Of a stretch of DNA of 64,000 bases, positions 43,591 through 51,697 are shown one piece after another (the stretch's first letter is position 1; every line of letters begins with the position of its first letter). The position numbers and the translations under genes were made by a program. The stretch is from Clostridiales bacterium (GTDB lineage: Bacteria; Bacillota; Clostridia; Peptostreptococcales; Anaerovoracaceae): positions 3,004,929-3,068,928 of the forward strand of contig CP042469.1 in the NCBI GenBank assembly GCA_015243575.1, in the 5' to 3' direction. The notes beneath the pieces are model-generated. The model did no database searches. It saw only the letters and a list, made by a program, of their open reading frames with translations, and was not told where the DNA came from.

Positions 43591-43968
43591 TTAGCCTCGC
43601 ATCATTCCAAGCAAAGCACCCGAAACAAAGGGAATCAGCCAGATCAGCCATACCAGGATGCTGAATCTGTGAAATGTAGATTTCAGCCTTAGATCATTTT
43701 GGGCCAATACCCGGGTGGCCCATAACGTATGGATCAGCATCAGCAGAATTGCAAGAATACCGGTGATCCCGTGAAAATTCATGCGAAAGCCTTCTCCTGC
43801 AAGCCTGCTCATGTTTGCTGTACCTAACGTATCAAAAACCAAACCGGTCCAGAATAGCACCAGATGCCACCCTTTAAGGCTTCCTTGAATCTTCTCGCCC
43901 CAGACGGCCACAGTATAAAATACCAGCGCAAGATTGATAAAGATCACTGCAAAAATTAACATTGCCAT
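43591..43968 (-). CDS. HsmA-family membrane protein (TIGR03987)
   Basis: 125 residues with four membrane helices. Motifs LVFYTVAVWGEKIQGSLKGW, HLVLFWTGLVFDTLGT and FHGITGILAILLMLIHTLWA match the family as I recall it. Start at 43968 with SD AAGGAG; the longer frame from 44040 has no SD. Function not established. Confidence 0.83.
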   Translation of the reverse strand: MAMLIFAVIFINLALVFYTVAVWGEKIQGSLKGWHLVLFWTGLVFDTLGTANMSRLAGEGFRMNFHGITGILAILLMLIHTLWATRVLAQNDLRLKSTFHRFSILVWLIWLIPFVSGALLGMMRG

Positions 43969-44075
43969 GAACAACTCCTTATAATCGTTATTGTCCTTTA
44001 GCATGCCCCTCTTCAGGGAATTTAAGCCTGAACATCTCATAGGAATTAATAATTATAAGATATCCAAAAACAACG

Positions 44076-44103
44076 AAAAAGATGGCAGTAGCCATCTTTT
44101 TTC
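44076..44103. terminator. bidirectional terminator
   Basis: AAAAAGATGGC-AGTA-GCCATCTTTTTT. Ends the pot operon (with its small last gene) on the minus strand, upstream of the HsmA gene. Confidence 0.85.
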
Positions 44104-44118
44104 AAACTGCTAGTTACT

Positions 44119-44137
44119 CTCCTTTGACAAAGGAGGG
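44119..44137. repeat. short palindrome related to the 11-kb element
   Basis: CTCCTTTGACAAAGGAGGG. It shares CTCCTTTGACAA with the arm tips of the element at 11036-11123 but has no interior. Possibly a solo relic or an extra hairpin after the 47-residue gene. Confidence 0.55.
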
Positions 44138-44147
44138 CAACTTATGA

Positions 44148-44291
44148 TTAACCTATTTTTGATTTTCTTTTTTTCCTTTTCAGGTTCACTTCTGCTTGCG
44201 CGTCCCTCTTTTTCTTTCGGCATTTCTCACAGATCTCATTACTTTCACCAGGTTTTAATTGACATCCGCACTGTCTGCATTTTTTTATCAT
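44148..44291 (-). CDS. 47-residue zinc-knuckle protein
   Basis: Too short for usual gene calling. Starts MIKKCRQCGCQLKPGE and has a second pair CEKCRKKK, so four Cys can bind zinc; the rest is strongly basic (KRKKRKSKIG), which suits nucleic acid binding. A strong SD GGAGGGAGATTTAC stands before the ATG. It follows potD by 28 bp on the same strand and precedes the operon terminator, so it is probably co-transcribed with potABCD. Function unknown. Confidence 0.75.
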   Translation of the reverse strand: MIKKCRQCGCQLKPGESNEICEKCRKKKRDAQAEVNLKRKKRKSKIG

Positions 44292-44319
44292 GTAAATCTC
44301 CCTCCTCTTTTTTACTTTC

Positions 44320-46038
44320 TTAATCTGATCTGTAAAATCCCCGTTTTACAGGTCTTTTGAAGATACTATGCCGGAAACGCAGGGCCGCGATCACTAGGCC
44401 AATAAGGCCAAGGACAAGAATCACTTTCAGCCAGGTCTGACCAGATACCTGATCAAAATTGAAGCACCGTACATTGATCCACATTTGATTGAGCTCTGCG
44501 TTCACATCGTCGGGGAAATAAAGCATTACCGCGCTTCGATCAAAGACTTCAAGGGGAGGGTACTGAGCAAACAGCTGGCGCTGCGCCTGATCGGCCGGGG
44601 CTGTGATTACATAGTCCTCATCGGTGTCATCTCCGCTGAAAAAGTAGCCCAGCGGATACCGGATCGTATCCCCTTCTTCAGCACCGTAGCAATAGTCCAC
44701 ATAATCAAAGATTTGAGAATCCTCCCCACCGGAGATGACGGAGGTATAGCCTACATAGTACATATTCCTGACTACGTTATCCGGTCTGGAAAGGAAATTG
44801 ATAAACGCTTCTGCGGCCTGCTGCTTCTCAGTATCACCCTTAATGCCCGATTTTAGCATCACCCAGCCGTCAAACCAGAGATTGGTGCATTCCTCGGGAA
44901 CGGCGAACTTCAGGTAGTAGTCATCTGCTTCCGCCTGATCCAGTGTATAGGCACCGTCGCCGGACCACTGCAGATTGGCGACAACCTTTCCTGTAACCAT
45001 ATCGGCTTTGCCGCTTTCCGTTTCAAAGGAGTAGACATTCTGCCGAATCTCCCGCAGGATCGGCTCTGCCTTGGCCATAGTCCCGGGGCTGGTGTCATTC
45101 ATCAGCTCTGCCAGTTTCTCATGATAATCCGGGCTGTTTTTGAATTCATCACTGAGCAGTCGTTCTTGATTCATTATTGCCAGAACCGGAAAGTAGGCTT
45201 CTCTTGCGCTATCCTTTATGGTCACCTGCTTCCGAAATGCAGGATTGGTCAGAATCGACCAAGTGGATGCCTCCTCATCGCTGACCTCCTCCGGGTTGTA
45301 CACAATACCGATGACCCCCCACATATATCCTGCCATATAAGCACCCCAAGGTTTTCCGTTAATTTCGTTGCCGGAAAATATGTCTTCAATATACGGAGAT
45401 ACGCCTCTGGTGTAGTAATTATACTCCACGGAAGGATCAAAAAAGCGGGCTGACAAAGGCTGCAGCAGATCCTCTTTCATTAGCTTCATCATCATATATT
45501 CCGATGGGCATACAAGGTCAAAGGTGTCCCCCAAAGTCAATTGGCTGTATAAATCCTCATTGGTTCCATAGGTGGAATATTCAACCTTCACCTGCTTCCC
45601 ATAAGTCTCATAATACCAAGCTTCGAAATCTGCAACCAGGCCATCCTTGCTTGTGATGGTTCCGCTGTCCAGCTCGATTGCTTCCTCATCATCCCAGCCG
45701 CCCTCGTCAATGTATTCTTCCCAGTTGGCCACCTTCAATACCGTGACATCGCTGGGGCTCTTTGCTTCTGCTATAAAATTCCACTGCGGCAAAGCAGCAT
45801 GTCCCACTATCAAATTTTCTCTCATGGGAGCTCCAAGCGGCAAGCCCTGCAACATAGGTGAAATTGCAATCAGAACAGACAGAAAAATCGCAAGTGCTGG
45901 AACAGACAGTTGATTCAAAAGTGCTGCAACGGACAGGCGAATCCAATGGGCTGCAACAGACAGACGATTCCAACGGGCTGGAAGTTCTTTTGCCTTGAAG
46001 CTTGTTTTACCGTTCATTTTTAACACGCTTGCCACCAT
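44320..46038 (-). CDS. potD: spermidine/putrescine-binding protein, membrane-anchored at both ends
   Basis: Polyamine receptor of the PotABCD importer, 572 residues, much longer than E. coli PotD (about 350). An N-terminal hydrophobic segment (about 45-65) is preceded by four 9-residue repeats ending LSV. The receptor domain starts near VLKVANWEEYID and has GTNEDLYSQLTLGDTFDLVCP. A second membrane helix (WLKVILVLGLIGLVIAALRF) closes the protein. Start at 46038 with SD GGAGG, overlapping potC by 32 bp. The double anchor is uncommon for a binding protein. Confidence 0.88.
   Translation of the reverse strand: MVASVLKMNGKTSFKAKELPARWNRLSVAAHWIRLSVAALLNQLSVPALAIFLSVLIAISPMLQGLPLGAPMRENLIVGHAALPQWNFIAEAKSPSDVTVLKVANWEEYIDEGGWDDEEAIELDSGTITSKDGLVADFEAWYYETYGKQVKVEYSTYGTNEDLYSQLTLGDTFDLVCPSEYMMMKLMKEDLLQPLSARFFDPSVEYNYYTRGVSPYIEDIFSGNEINGKPWGAYMAGYMWGVIGIVYNPEEVSDEEASTWSILTNPAFRKQVTIKDSAREAYFPVLAIMNQERLLSDEFKNSPDYHEKLAELMNDTSPGTMAKAEPILREIRQNVYSFETESGKADMVTGKVVANLQWSGDGAYTLDQAEADDYYLKFAVPEECTNLWFDGWVMLKSGIKGDTEKQQAAEAFINFLSRPDNVVRNMYYVGYTSVISGGEDSQIFDYVDYCYGAEEGDTIRYPLGYFFSGDDTDEDYVITAPADQAQRQLFAQYPPLEVFDRSAVMLYFPDDVNAELNQMWINVRCFNFDQVSGQTWLKVILVLGLIGLVIAALRFRHSIFKRPVKRGFYRSD
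45874..45981. repeat. four 27-bp tandem repeats in potD
   Basis: Units at 45874, 45901, 45928 and 45955 each begin aacagacag or aacggacag and end with tgctgg/ggctgc. On the coding strand they give RWNRLSV, HWIRLSV, LLNQLSV, AIFLSV blocks of nine residues. Copy-number change keeps the frame. Confidence 0.92.
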
Positions 46039-46819
46039 CCTTTCTGCCTCCGGCAAGATTCCCCATCAATACCGCCAGAAGGATGATCACAAAAATCACG
46101 GTGGACAAGGCCCATAGCGCTGTTTTGATATCAGTCTGAGCACCCTTTGTGGCATTTACCACATAGGTGCTGATGGTATCAAAGGTTGCAGGCTTCGTAT
46201 AAGTTGTTATAAAATAATCATCCAGAGAAAGGGTTACCGCCAGCAGGAAGCCTGATACAATCCCTGGAATCAACTGGGGAATGACCACTTTTCTTAAAGC
46301 CGTTGCCGCATTTGCACCCAAATCCAGTGCTGCCTCATACAGATTATGATCCATCTGTTTTAGCCTGGGCACAACAGAAAGGTAGACAAAGGGCGTGGCA
46401 AGTACAACATGACCAACAATCAAGGGAATAAAGGTTTCCTTATCCACACCGAGTACAACGATCAGCAGTACGCAGATGGAAAATCCCGTTACCACATCCG
46501 CATTGACCACTGGAATCTGATTGGATGCGACAACAAAGCTTCGAAGCCCTTTTCTGGAATAGAAGGCGCCGATGGCCCCCATAGTTCCAAGAATGGTTGA
46601 AATCACTGCACTCTTCATTGCCAGTGACAGGGTTCCGGCGATCATCTCAAGCAGCTCAGGGGTTGTAAAAAGCTTACTATAATTTCGAAAGGAAAAATCT
46701 CCTGAGGTACCAATGGTAGGAGTGTCCGTAAAGCTATATACAGCAAGAATCAAAATCGGCAGGTACAAAAACAGCAATACCAGACCAAGCCAGGCTCCGC
46801 CCATAATTTTTCGCATCAC
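46007..46819 (-). CDS. potC: spermidine/putrescine ABC permease
   Basis: 270 residues, six membrane helices. The BPD_transp_1 loop is seen as EAALDLGANAATALRKVVIPQ. ATG overlaps the potB stop by four bases. With PotB it forms the channel for polyamine import. Confidence 0.92.
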   Translation of the reverse strand: MMRKIMGGAWLGLVLLFLYLPILILAVYSFTDTPTIGTSGDFSFRNYSKLFTTPELLEMIAGTLSLAMKSAVISTILGTMGAIGAFYSRKGLRSFVVASNQIPVVNADVVTGFSICVLLIVVLGVDKETFIPLIVGHVVLATPFVYLSVVPRLKQMDHNLYEAALDLGANAATALRKVVIPQLIPGIVSGFLLAVTLSLDDYFITTYTKPATFDTISTYVVNATKGAQTDIKTALWALSTVIFVIILLAVLMGNLAGGRKDGGKRVKNER

Positions 46820-47607
46820 AGCAAGGCCCCCCTTCTGTTATCATCTTCTCTGAATCCGTTGGTTGCCCAGGTCAGAAGAAAGATAATCAATAGCAGGATG
46901 ATGGATATCATGGAACCGCTGTTCCAGTCATAAGAACTAAAATAACTGCCAATGAGGCTTCCCATGATATAGGTACTGTTGTACAGCATATCAAGGATGA
47001 CATAATTGGTCATGGCCGGCAGGAATACCATGGTCACCCCACTTACGATCCCCGGTGCCGAAAGAGGCAATATGACTTTCACAAAAGCAGCAGCTTTGCC
47101 TGCACCCAGATCATACGCCGCCTCCAAAAGGCTTTCGTCCATCTTGGTCAGTGTTGTAAACAGGGGAAGGATCATAAAGGGAAGAAAATCGTAGGTCATC
47201 CCGATGATGGTGTTCAAAAACGGATGGTACGCCAGATTTCCTTCCAGCAGGGTCAGCACTTCCTTCAGCGCAACGATTCTCAGGGTAAAATTGATCCACA
47301 TAGGAACGATAAATATAGCCAGCAAGATTGTTTTTCTCTTCATTTTGCTTCGGGCCAGTATGTAAGCGGCCGGATACGCAATGAGCAGGCAGGTGCAAGT
47401 GGTTGTAACGGCGATCAGTACGCTGTAGAACAGCGTCCCCACGGTATTGGGGCTGCTGAAAAATCCCGTCAAATTGCCCAGAGTGAAGCTTCCCTCTCCG
47501 TTGGTAAATGCATAATAGAGAATCACCAAAAGAGGGGCGATGACAAAGCAGATCAAAAACGCAGCGTAGGGAATGCAAAGCTGCCTTCGTGAAAAATGGT
47601 AGTTCAT
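46816..47607 (-). CDS. potB: spermidine/putrescine ABC permease
   Basis: 263 residues, six membrane helices, with the EAA loop EAAYDLGAGKAAAFVKVILP. Start at 47607 in a TGATG overlap with the potA stop, SD GGAGGAG. The longer frame from 47691 lies inside potA and is rejected. Confidence 0.92.
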   Translation of the reverse strand: MNYHFSRRQLCIPYAAFLICFVIAPLLVILYYAFTNGEGSFTLGNLTGFFSSPNTVGTLFYSVLIAVTTTCTCLLIAYPAAYILARSKMKRKTILLAIFIVPMWINFTLRIVALKEVLTLLEGNLAYHPFLNTIIGMTYDFLPFMILPLFTTLTKMDESLLEAAYDLGAGKAAAFVKVILPLSAPGIVSGVTMVFLPAMTNYVILDMLYNSTYIMGSLIGSYFSSYDWNSGSMISIILLLIIFLLTWATNGFREDDNRRGALL

Positions 47608-49100
47608 CAGCGTTGCTCCTCCATGATTTCCAGAGATAGCTGGATGCGCTCCGCAGGCACCGAAATGCTTACATGATCCTCTTCGTTCCAAAGATCCTTG
47701 TCATGGAGGTGAAAGTCCGCCCCACTCTTCGTACGCACTACATAATGATAATGATCTCCTTTGTAAATGAGAGAAATGATATGTCCCGTCAGATCCCCCT
47801 CTTCAAGATCATCGCTCATGGTAACAGAAGCAACCGGCACTTTCACCTTTACCGGTGTTCCGATTATGTTGATTTTCTTTCCTTCCCTGTCCATCAGACC
47901 GTTGGGTTCTATTCTTGAGCCAGGGTACAGCATTGTCACATCACAGCCAAACTCCCCGTCTGCGAAGGCCACCTTGTCGAGGGCTGTAATAACGCCTTCG
48001 TAACGATTGACACTGGTGTCCGAAGGAATGACATGAATCCCATCCGGCTCAATGGTCAGGCCCAGCACTTCACCGATGGCTGCAAGCTTGGTACTCCGCA
48101 TTACGATTTCACTTTCTCCCGATTCCAGAGTAATTTCATAATGCATGCCTTTAAAGATAACCGAACGAACCACTGCATTTAATTGTCCTGCACCAGCTGG
48201 CGCCATGCCGATATCCTCCGGTCTGACAACCACGTCTACATCGGACCCTACAGGGAAGTCATCGAGACATGGAAACTCCGAACCGCAGAACAGGACCACC
48301 TTTTTGCCGGACATTTTACCGTTAAAAATATTGCTTTCCCCAATAAAGTCTGCAACAAATACGGTGTTGGGCTCATTGTAGATCTCTTCCGGCGTTCCGA
48401 TTTGTTGGATCATTCCATCTGACATGACCACAACCTTATCGGACATGGTAAGGGCCTCTTCCTGGTCGTGGGTCACATAGATAAAGGTAATCCCCAGCCG
48501 CTCATGCATGGATTTTAGCTCCAGCTGCATTTCTTTACGCATTTTTAAGTCAAGCGCTCCGAGAGGCTCGTCCAGCAGCAAAATTTCCGGTTCGTTCACA
48601 ATGGCTCTTGCGATGGCGATTCTTTGCTGCTGCCCGCCGGAAAGCGTGGATACATCGCGCTTTTCAAATCCCTCCAGATCAACGACCTCCAATGCCCGTT
48701 CTACCTTTTCCCGAATTTCTGCACCAGACAGCTTCTCTTTCCGCGTCATCGTTTCTCCAGCTTTGTTCCGATAGGTTACCTCTTTTGTCTTTAATTTCAA
48801 GCCGAATGCAATATTCTCAAAGATATTCAAATGGGGAAACAGTGCATACCGCTGAAACACGGTATTGATGGGCCTCTTATTGGGCGGCATCACACTGATA
48901 TCTCGTCCGTTCAGCAGGATCTGCCCTTCCGTAGGCAGCTCAAATCCGGCAATCATCCGAAGTGTTGTGGTTTTCCCGCATCCCGACGGGCCCAGAAACG
49001 TTACAAATTCGCCCTTTTTTACATCCAGGCTGAAGTCCTTTACGGCGACGACATTGTCGTAGCATTTTCTGATATTTTTGAGCTCTATAATCGATTCCAT
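47607..49100 (-). CDS. potA: spermidine/putrescine ABC ATPase with extended C-terminus
   Basis: 497 residues against about 370 in E. coli. ATPase domain (1-240): Walker A GPSGCGKTT, signature LSGGQQQR, Walker B ILLLDEPLGALD. A charged insert (EVTYRNKAGETMTRKEK) interrupts the helical domain. The C-terminal half seems to hold two consecutive TOBE-like domains, with parallel segments VVRSVIFKGMHYEITL and IISLIYKGDHYHYVV. Start at 49100 with SD AAAGGA. First pot gene, 78 bp after rrf2. Confidence 0.93.
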   Translation of the reverse strand: MESIIELKNIRKCYDNVVAVKDFSLDVKKGEFVTFLGPSGCGKTTTLRMIAGFELPTEGQILLNGRDISVMPPNKRPINTVFQRYALFPHLNIFENIAFGLKLKTKEVTYRNKAGETMTRKEKLSGAEIREKVERALEVVDLEGFEKRDVSTLSGGQQQRIAIARAIVNEPEILLLDEPLGALDLKMRKEMQLELKSMHERLGITFIYVTHDQEEALTMSDKVVVMSDGMIQQIGTPEEIYNEPNTVFVADFIGESNIFNGKMSGKKVVLFCGSEFPCLDDFPVGSDVDVVVRPEDIGMAPAGAGQLNAVVRSVIFKGMHYEITLESGESEIVMRSTKLAAIGEVLGLTIEPDGIHVIPSDTSVNRYEGVITALDKVAFADGEFGCDVTMLYPGSRIEPNGLMDREGKKINIIGTPVKVKVPVASVTMSDDLEEGDLTGHIISLIYKGDHYHYVVRTKSGADFHLHDKDLWNEEDHVSISVPAERIQLSLEIMEEQR

Positions 49101-49178
49101 TGCATTCCTTTCTGATATGAATCTGTATTTATTTTGATGATAGGCTTGGTCTTTCGACAAGATTGATCTGCACGAAGA

Positions 49179-49682
49179 TTATCTCGCAACTGCCTTTTGA
49201 AACCATTCCATAGTAGCCCTTTTGTGCTCCTCAGGAAGCTTCTCTGCCACTTGTCCGTGCAGCCATGCAAGGGTTTTATTCCTTAGATATTGTCTCATCT
49301 GGTCTTCCGCTTCCAGCATGACGACTTTGATCAGACAAGGGCATTTCGTATGGGTGTCGGGCAGGTTGTCCTTATCCAGCAGCAGCTCATTCTGTCTGAT
49401 TTCAGCACACTGGAAGAGCGGAGAAGCCCCTTCTATGGCTTCAATGATATCCCAGAACGTAATGTCCTCCGGTTTTCCAGCCAATTCGTATCCCCCGTTG
49501 ACCCCTGGGATTGATTTAACAAGCCCCGATTTTCTAAGCTTTGTATATACTTTTGAAAGGTAGGTTTCAGACACACCCTGATATGCTGCCAAATCTTTTA
49601 TTCCAACAGATTTACCCGCTGGAAGATCCACCATATACAGCATACAGTGCAATGCGTACTCTACTCCTATCGAAAACTGCAA
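49179..49682 (-). CDS. Rrf2-family regulator with Cys triad
   Basis: 167 residues starting at TTG (MQFSIGVEYALHCM), seven bases after AAAGGAG; no ATG gives a family-like N-terminus. Winged helix: KSVGIKDLAAYQGVSETYLS and LVKSIPGVNGGYELA. Cys92, Cys114 and Cys116 (TKCPC) lie in the region that holds Fe-S ligands in IscR/NsrR, so redox or NO sensing is possible. Upstream of potABCD on the same strand and divergent from an FMN-fold gene; matching dyads flank the shared promoter region. Confidence 0.9.
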   Translation of the reverse strand: MQFSIGVEYALHCMLYMVDLPAGKSVGIKDLAAYQGVSETYLSKVYTKLRKSGLVKSIPGVNGGYELAGKPEDITFWDIIEAIEGASPLFQCAEIRQNELLLDKDNLPDTHTKCPCLIKVVMLEAEDQMRQYLRNKTLAWLHGQVAEKLPEEHKRATMEWFQKAVAR

Positions 49683-49716
49683 AATATCACTCCTTTTCAA
49701 ATGAAAGTCTCTCACC

Positions 49717-49745
49717 ATAGTACTGCAATCTAGCTTGTCCGTCAA
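49717..49745 (-). promoter_or_regulatory. rrf2 promoter
   Basis: Minus strand TTGACG, 17 bp, TACTAT. Start expected near 49710, 28 bp before the TTG start codon. Confidence 0.6.
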
Positions 49746-49752
49746 TATTAGC

Positions 49753-49775
49753 GATAAATGTTATCTGGAATATAT
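49753..49775. promoter_or_regulatory. Rrf2 operator-like site 1
   Basis: GATAA-ATG-TTATC dyad followed by TGGAATATAT. Lies between the divergent promoters. Confidence 0.65.
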
Positions 49776-49783
49776 TTTATTCC

Positions 49784-49812
49784 TTGACACTTGAGCCCCT
49801 TCATGTTAGATT
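49784..49812 (+). promoter_or_regulatory. promoter of the FMN-fold gene
   Basis: TTGACA, 17 bp, TAGATT. Operator-like site 2 begins about where transcription starts. Confidence 0.7.
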
Positions 49813-49819
49813 TAATGTA

Positions 49820-49842
49820 GATAATAGTTATCTGCGATATAT
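49820..49842. promoter_or_regulatory. Rrf2 operator-like site 2
   Basis: GATAA-TAG-TTATC followed by TGCGATATAT, the same pattern as site 1 and 67 bp from it. Covers the start site of the FMN-fold gene. Confidence 0.7.
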
Positions 49843-49869
49843 CCAATAGTTTTAAGGAGGCAATCCAAC

Positions 49870-50244
49870 ATGCTTACAGAAAAGTTTTATGAAGTACTGA
49901 AAAACGAAGGCGTCGTATCCATCGTATCCTGGGGGAAAGACGAACCTCATATTGTAAACACCTGGAATTCCTATCTTGTGGTGACACCGGATGAAAGAAT
50001 TTTGATTCCCGCTTACGCTATGAGAAGAACAGAGAAAAATGTGAAAGAAAACAATCGGGTTAAGCTTACATTGGGAAGCAGAGAAGTCATGGGGTTTAAC
50101 GATTATCAGGGAACAGGATTTGTCTTGGAGGGAACCGCTAAGTATTTGGAGTCCGGTGCGGAATTCGATATGATGAAAGAAAAGTTCTCCTTTTTAACAA
50201 GGGTTCTGGAAATCACGCCTCTCTCTGCAAAGCAAATGCTGTAA
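49870..50244 (+). CDS. pyridoxamine-5'-phosphate-oxidase-fold flavoprotein
   Basis: 124 residues, split-barrel FMN-binding fold. Seen: GVVSIVSWGKDEPHIVNTWN, ILIPAYAMRRTEKNVKEN and VKLTLGSREV. Such small proteins include flavin reductases and nitro-compound reductases. SD AAGGAGG. Divergent from the rrf2-pot operon with two shared operator-like sites, so it is probably an Rrf2 target in redox or nitrosative stress. Confidence 0.83.
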   Translation: MLTEKFYEVLKNEGVVSIVSWGKDEPHIVNTWNSYLVVTPDERILIPAYAMRRTEKNVKENNRVKLTLGSREVMGFNDYQGTGFVLEGTAKYLESGAEFDMMKEKFSFLTRVLEITPLSAKQML

Positions 50245-50315
50245 CAGGACGATGTAACGGGGGATAGCGATACGGCAAAGAGGTGCCCTGCTGTACGCTC
50301 ATGGAGAAAATACGC

Positions 50316-50350
50316 ATGCCGGAGCAGTAAGCGCTCCGGCATTGTTTTAT
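50316..50350 (+). terminator. terminator after the FMN-fold gene
   Basis: ATGCCGGAGC-AGTAA-GCGCTCCGGCAT followed by TGTTTTAT. Confidence 0.82.
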
Positions 50351-50428
50351 GTTTTCGGCCTCATTTATCCAAACAGAAAAAAACATATTATATTGTGTTA
50401 CTGCCTTTCCTTCTAATTAACTTTCCTT

Positions 50429-51502
50429 CTATTTATATCGATCAAGCAATGAAAAAACAATCTCTAAAAATAGCTTCGTTTCCTCGAAGTTTGGTGAATG
50501 CGCCGAATGCTCAAAGGAGTAAAATGCTTTTTCAGGAGCTTTCATCAATTCAAAATATTGCAATGCAAGTGAATAAGACACTTGCAGATCGTACACCCCG
50601 TGAAAAATATAAATCGGGACTTCAAACTGGTTCGTCGTTCTCATAAGATTTTCACGGGTAACAATGTGAAACATTTTATCGGTGGAGAACTTACTTCCCA
50701 ATCCATACTTCATAAAATCCAGAGCGGAATAGCCTTCAAATAAGAAAACCGCTTTAATCAACTCTGCCATTTTATAGTTTTCTATATGTTTGATGCCCAC
50801 TCCATATTTGTTCATATAGTTGGTACGGGCCGCTCTCAAATATTCATCTGTTGGAAAATCGTCTTTATTTGGATCTGTCTTCTTTAAATCTCTTACCGCC
50901 TTTTCATCTTTGATTTCGGTTGCATGCTGCAAGAGAAAACCATAAGCTGCTCTTTCCGATTCCAGTTGATCCGATACCTGGCCAATACCAAAATAGGCCT
51001 TATAATATTCCGGCTTCGCACTGATTACTTTTGTCCCAAGGAAAGTTCCCCAGGAATGACCCATTATGTAAATCTGTTTTTGATTGAACCGCTCCATGAG
51101 ATGCTCGGTCAGCTCAATTGTATCGCTGACCATAAGTTCCAATGTCATTTTGTCTGCTTCCAGCCGGGCGCCATAGCTAAGTCCCGCCCCACGCTGCTCC
51201 CAATAGCAGACGGTGAATCGTTCCTCCAAACGTTCTCCTGGCATAAACTGATGCATTGCCACCTCCGGAGAGCCGGGGCCTCCATGCAAAAACAGCAAAA
51301 CAGGGTTGTTCTTATTTTCGCCTGCGATAAAGAAATACTGCTTCTTTCCTCCAATTATGACTCCTTCACGGGTGGAGATCCCATTCTCATAGGGTTTTCC
51401 GTCATGATCCAGCAGAGTTATGGGTTTTCCTTTGCCCTTCAGCGCAATTAAGATCAGGAATGCGGCCAAAATCAAGATTAAAACTGCTATCAGGATACTC
51501 AT
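50429..51502 (-). CDS. membrane-anchored alpha/beta hydrolase
   Basis: 357 residues with an N-terminal membrane helix (LIAVLILILAAFLILIAL). Hydrolase domain has HGGPGSPE (the oxyanion motif of proline iminopeptidases), YWEQRGAGLS, nucleophile elbow GHSWGTFLG, Asp in FHGVYDLQVS and His in FEHSAHSP. A peptidase or esterase tied to the membrane. Divergent from a marR gene; it may share that regulation. Confidence 0.85.
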   Translation of the reverse strand: MSILIAVLILILAAFLILIALKGKGKPITLLDHDGKPYENGISTREGVIIGGKKQYFFIAGENKNNPVLLFLHGGPGSPEVAMHQFMPGERLEERFTVCYWEQRGAGLSYGARLEADKMTLELMVSDTIELTEHLMERFNQKQIYIMGHSWGTFLGTKVISAKPEYYKAYFGIGQVSDQLESERAAYGFLLQHATEIKDEKAVRDLKKTDPNKDDFPTDEYLRAARTNYMNKYGVGIKHIENYKMAELIKAVFLFEGYSALDFMKYGLGSKFSTDKMFHIVTRENLMRTTNQFEVPIYIFHGVYDLQVSYSLALQYFELMKAPEKAFYSFEHSAHSPNFEETKLFLEIVFSLLDRYK

Positions 51503-51619
51503 ATGTCTTTACCTACTTCTTTCATCATTATTAAGGCGGTCCGTCTCTAGTTTCCTTTATTTTACACATTCTTTTCGTCACTTGCAATAGCACAACGCCC
51601 ATTAGCCTGTAAACCATTT

Positions 51620-51635
51620 AGACAATATATTGACT
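51620..51635. promoter_or_regulatory. MarR operator-like site 1
   Basis: AGACAATATATTGACT, overlapping the -35 of the marR promoter. Confidence 0.6.
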
Positions 51636-51658
51636 TTATTAAATCTTAGTGATATCCT
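51630..51658 (+). promoter_or_regulatory. marR promoter
   Basis: TTGACT, 17 bp, TATCCT. Flanked by two near-identical 16-bp dyads. Confidence 0.68.
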
Positions 51659-51664
51659 CTACAT

Positions 51665-51680
51665 AGACAATATACTGTCT
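51665..51680. promoter_or_regulatory. MarR operator-like site 2
   Basis: AGACAATATACTGTCT, a palindrome with arms AGACA/TGTCT, at the start of transcription and 45 bp from site 1. Confidence 0.7.
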
Positions 51681-51697
51681 TTGTAAAAGGAGGAAAA

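Noticed and set aside
47607-47691. N-terminal extension of potB from 47691
   Set aside because: Inside potA; the SD and family N-terminus place the start at 47607.
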